A stretch of DNA of 64,000 nt from an uncultured bacterium (GTDB taxonomy: Bacteria > Bacteroidota > Bacteroidia > Bacteroidales > Bacteroidaceae): the NCBI GenBank assembly GCA_905215555.1, contig CAJMQU010000007.1, positions 66,988-130,987 on the forward strand, written 5' to 3'. Shown here in pieces: positions 62,435 to 64,000 of the stretch. A program made the position numbers and the translations under genes. The notes under the pieces are model-generated. The model saw only the letters and a list, made by a program, of their open reading frames with translations. It was not told the DNA's origin and ran no database searches. Positions within the stretch are counted from its first letter, which is position 1. Each line of letters starts with the position of its first letter.

Positions 62435-62788
62435 TTACTTCACCACTTTGTTCGTTGCCGGATCAGGAAAAATCACCGACGGTTTGAACGATTTGGCTTC
62501 TTCAAAGTCCATCAAGGCATACGACATAATAATGATGATATCGTCCGGCTGCACCTTGCGGGCTGCCGCACCGTTCAGACAAATCTTGCCCGAACCGCGT
62601 TCACCTTTAATAATATAGGTTTCAAAACGCTCGCCATTATTGTTGTCGGCAATGTACACTTTTTCACCGGCAATCATATTGGCCGCATCCAGTAAATCCT
62701 CGTCAATCGTAATGCTTCCCATATAATTGAGGTTGGCTTCCGTGACACGGGCGCAATGGATTTTCGACTTCAGCACTTCAATCATCAT
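62435..62788 (-). CDS. panD: Aspartate 1-decarboxylase
   Basis: A 117-residue PanD, the usual proenzyme length. The self-processing Gly-Ser site is in 'NYMGSITIDEDLL' (about residues 24-25), which yields the pyruvoyl group. Also conserved are the early Lys ('KSKIHCARVTEA') and 'ICLNGAAARKVQPDDIIIIM'. It makes beta-alanine for pantothenate. It lies 113 nt downstream of panC on the same strand, so both steps leading to pantothenate are together. Confidence 0.96.
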   Translation of the reverse strand: MMIEVLKSKIHCARVTEANLNYMGSITIDEDLLDAANMIAGEKVYIADNNNGERFETYIIKGERGSGKICLNGAAARKVQPDDIIIIMSYALMDFEEAKSFKPSVIFPDPATNKVVK

Positions 62789-62831
62789 ATTCTTTAATAG
62801 TTATGAGGTTTTTAAAAGTAAACAAGGTTTC

Positions 62832-62902
62832 AGTTGACAAGTCAACAAGGAATTGCATAGCTCTCCCTCGTATCTTTTGGCTAACTTGTTCCCTTGTCAA
62901 CT
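62832..62902. repeat. Inverted repeat between panC and panD
   Basis: AGTTGACAAG (62832-62841) and CTTGTCAACT (62893-62902) are perfect complements 51 nt apart, touching the panC stop. GTTGACAAG/AACAAG-type repeats recur in Bacteroides intergenic DNA. It may act as an attenuating or 3'-stabilising hairpin. Confidence 0.45.
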
Positions 62903-63747
62903 CAAAACTTATATTTAATATTATCAATCAGGCGGACATCACCACAGAACACCGTGATACAACCTACGGCATACGCCGTGTCTTCCCAATTGGCAATTCC
63001 CTGCAACGTGTTACCGTCCACCAGTTCGAAGTATTCCAGACGCAAACCGGGAGCGGCTGCAATGGCATCTTCCACAAACTTCCGAGTCTCGGCAACCGTG
63101 TGAGAGGCTGCAAAGGTACGACTTTCAAATAATGTTTGCGAAATTTTTAAAGCATTTTTGCGTTCCTCGGCAGATAAACGTGCATTGCGGCTACTCAGAG
63201 CCAACCCATCCTCCTCACGTACTATGGGGCATCCCACTATTTCCAGAGAATAATTCATCTGATGAACCATCTCACGAATAATGGCCAGTTGCTGAAAATC
63301 TTTTTCTCCGAAATAAGCACGATCCGGCTCTACGGCATCAAACAGTTTGCTCACAATCTGGCAGACACCATTGAAATGTCCCGGACGGAAAGCTCCCTCC
63401 ATCACTGTGTCTAACGGAGCATAGCTAAACTGGCGCGTATCGGGTTCAGGATACATCTCCGCAACCGAAGGGGCAAACACAAATGCTGCACCGCATGCTT
63501 CCAACAAAACACAGTCGGCATCCAATGTGCGGGGATATTTCTCCAAATCGTTCTTGTCGTTAAACTGTGTCGGGTTTACAAAAACACTCACTACCGCAGC
63601 ATCATTCTCTGCAACACAACGCTTCACCAATGACGCATGACCGGCATGCAAGGCGCCCATCGTAGGCACTAATCCTACCTTTTTACCTTGGGCCCGTAAA
63701 GCCGACAATCCGGCCTGCAAGTCCTTGATAGTATGTACTATTTTCAT
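62902..63747 (-). CDS. panC: Pantoate--beta-alanine ligase (pantothenate synthetase)
   Basis: 281 residues from the ATG at 63747 (MKIVHTIKDLQ); the frame extends 36 nt upstream, outside the usual family start. ATP-binding and catalytic motifs are 'VGLVPTMGALHAGHASLV' (the HIGH-like HAGH), 'SVFVNPTQFNDKNDLEKYPR', 'YFGEKDFQQLAIIREMV' and 'LALSSRNARLSAEER'. It joins pantoate and beta-alanine using ATP. It is transcribed toward panD and divergently from a gene beginning at the right edge. Confidence 0.96.
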   Translation of the reverse strand: MKIVHTIKDLQAGLSALRAQGKKVGLVPTMGALHAGHASLVKRCVAENDAAVVSVFVNPTQFNDKNDLEKYPRTLDADCVLLEACGAAFVFAPSVAEMYPEPDTRQFSYAPLDTVMEGAFRPGHFNGVCQIVSKLFDAVEPDRAYFGEKDFQQLAIIREMVHQMNYSLEIVGCPIVREEDGLALSSRNARLSAEERKNALKISQTLFESRTFAASHTVAETRKFVEDAIAAAPGLRLEYFELVDGNTLQGIANWEDTAYAVGCITVFCGDVRLIDNIKYKF

Positions 63748-63935
63748 TTTTAATAGGTTATATAATAACTTAGTTGTTCGCAAAAACGGTGCAAAATAAA
63801 CTATTATTTAGCATATAAAGAAGAAATATCGCAAATTAATGCAAAAGTTATGTCTGCACAGCTGGTCTCCACAAGGCTAATAAACACTAATAATCAACCA
63901 GTTAACAAATCATAAGGAATTATAGAGCCATCTTA

Positions 63936-63969
63936 TTTGCCCAAGTGCCCGATTTTTTTTATATCTTTG
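63936..63969 (+). promoter_or_regulatory. Promoter of the gene at the right edge
   Basis: TTTG (63936-63939), a 22-nt spacer and TATCTTTG (63962-63969), 25 nt before an ATG at 63995. Confidence 0.6.
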
Positions 63970-63994
63970 CAGAATAATTGAGAACATTGTTATT

Positions 63995-64000
63995 ATGACA
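63995..64000 (+). CDS. Start of a plus-strand gene cut by the window edge
   Basis: Only ATGACA is inside the window. A good promoter precedes it at the proper distance. In related Bacteroides the gene divergent from panC is, from memory, a glycogen/starch synthase, but two codons cannot confirm this. Confidence 0.35.

Noticed and set aside
1..64000. tRNA, rRNA or complete insertion sequences
   Set aside because: No cloverleaf, rRNA segment or transposase with paired terminal repeats was seen; only small palindromes and an Rpn-type nuclease are present.

Overview
The window looks like a chromosomal segment of a gut Bacteroides species. The evidence is two SusC/SusD polysaccharide-utilisation loci (PULs), lipoprotein signal peptides throughout, Bacteroides-type promoters (TTTG, about 19-22 nt, TAnnTTTG) in front of housekeeping genes, a DUF4248/HU-like/amidase/'smalltalk' cassette, and the order rplU-rpmA-serS. 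The species cannot be named from sequence alone.

Layout. (1) 1-9319: a PUL with two DUF1735 lipoproteins (one cut by the window edge), an active-looking GH18, SusD, SusC, a FecR-type anti-sigma factor and a divergent ECF sigma factor. A plus-strand hairpin with a T-tract between anti-sigma and susC suggests an antisense sRNA. (2) 9334-11079: an AAA-ATPase/PD-(D/E)XK protein. (3) 11261-22335: a two-gene secreted RHS system with a C-terminal alpha/beta-hydrolase effector. It is followed by a graveyard of displaced toxin tips, candidate immunity genes and four near-identical terminator hairpins. (4) 22360-28257: an accessory block with a MITE-like palindrome, 'smalltalk', an amidase, an HU-like protein, an Rpn-type nuclease, DUF4248 and a VirE_N/DUF3987 primase-helicase-like protein. 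(5) 28406-48310: a second PUL whose content resembles the B. thetaiotaomicron high-mannose N-glycan locus (BT3983-BT3994). It has three GH92s, a GH97, an active GH18, a GH18-like binding protein, a DUF1735/LamG lipoprotein, SusD, SusC, anti-sigma and ECF sigma. (6) 48640-50694: a HAD phosphatase/DUF3667 membrane fusion, then a 5 x 22-bp tandem repeat. (7) 51142-57042: a riboswitch-controlled cobalamin uptake operon (beta-propeller lipoprotein, BtuB-like receptor, two more surface lipoproteins). (8) 57262-63747: core genes rplU, rpmA, serS, a fused NfnAB-like flavoprotein, panD and panC, with a divergent gene beginning at the right edge.

How the parts work together. In the second PUL, surface GH18 activity would release N-glycans. 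The SusD, DUF1735/LamG and inactive GH18-like lipoproteins would bind them, SusC would import them, and the GH92 mannosidases (plus GH97 for glucosylated caps) would trim them. The ECF/anti-sigma pair would sense import through the STN domain of SusC. The RHS block looks like an inter-bacterial antagonism locus that has swapped toxin tips several times. The cobalamin operon is a surface-capture and import system switched off by B12.

No rRNA, tRNA, CRISPR array or complete insertion sequence was seen.
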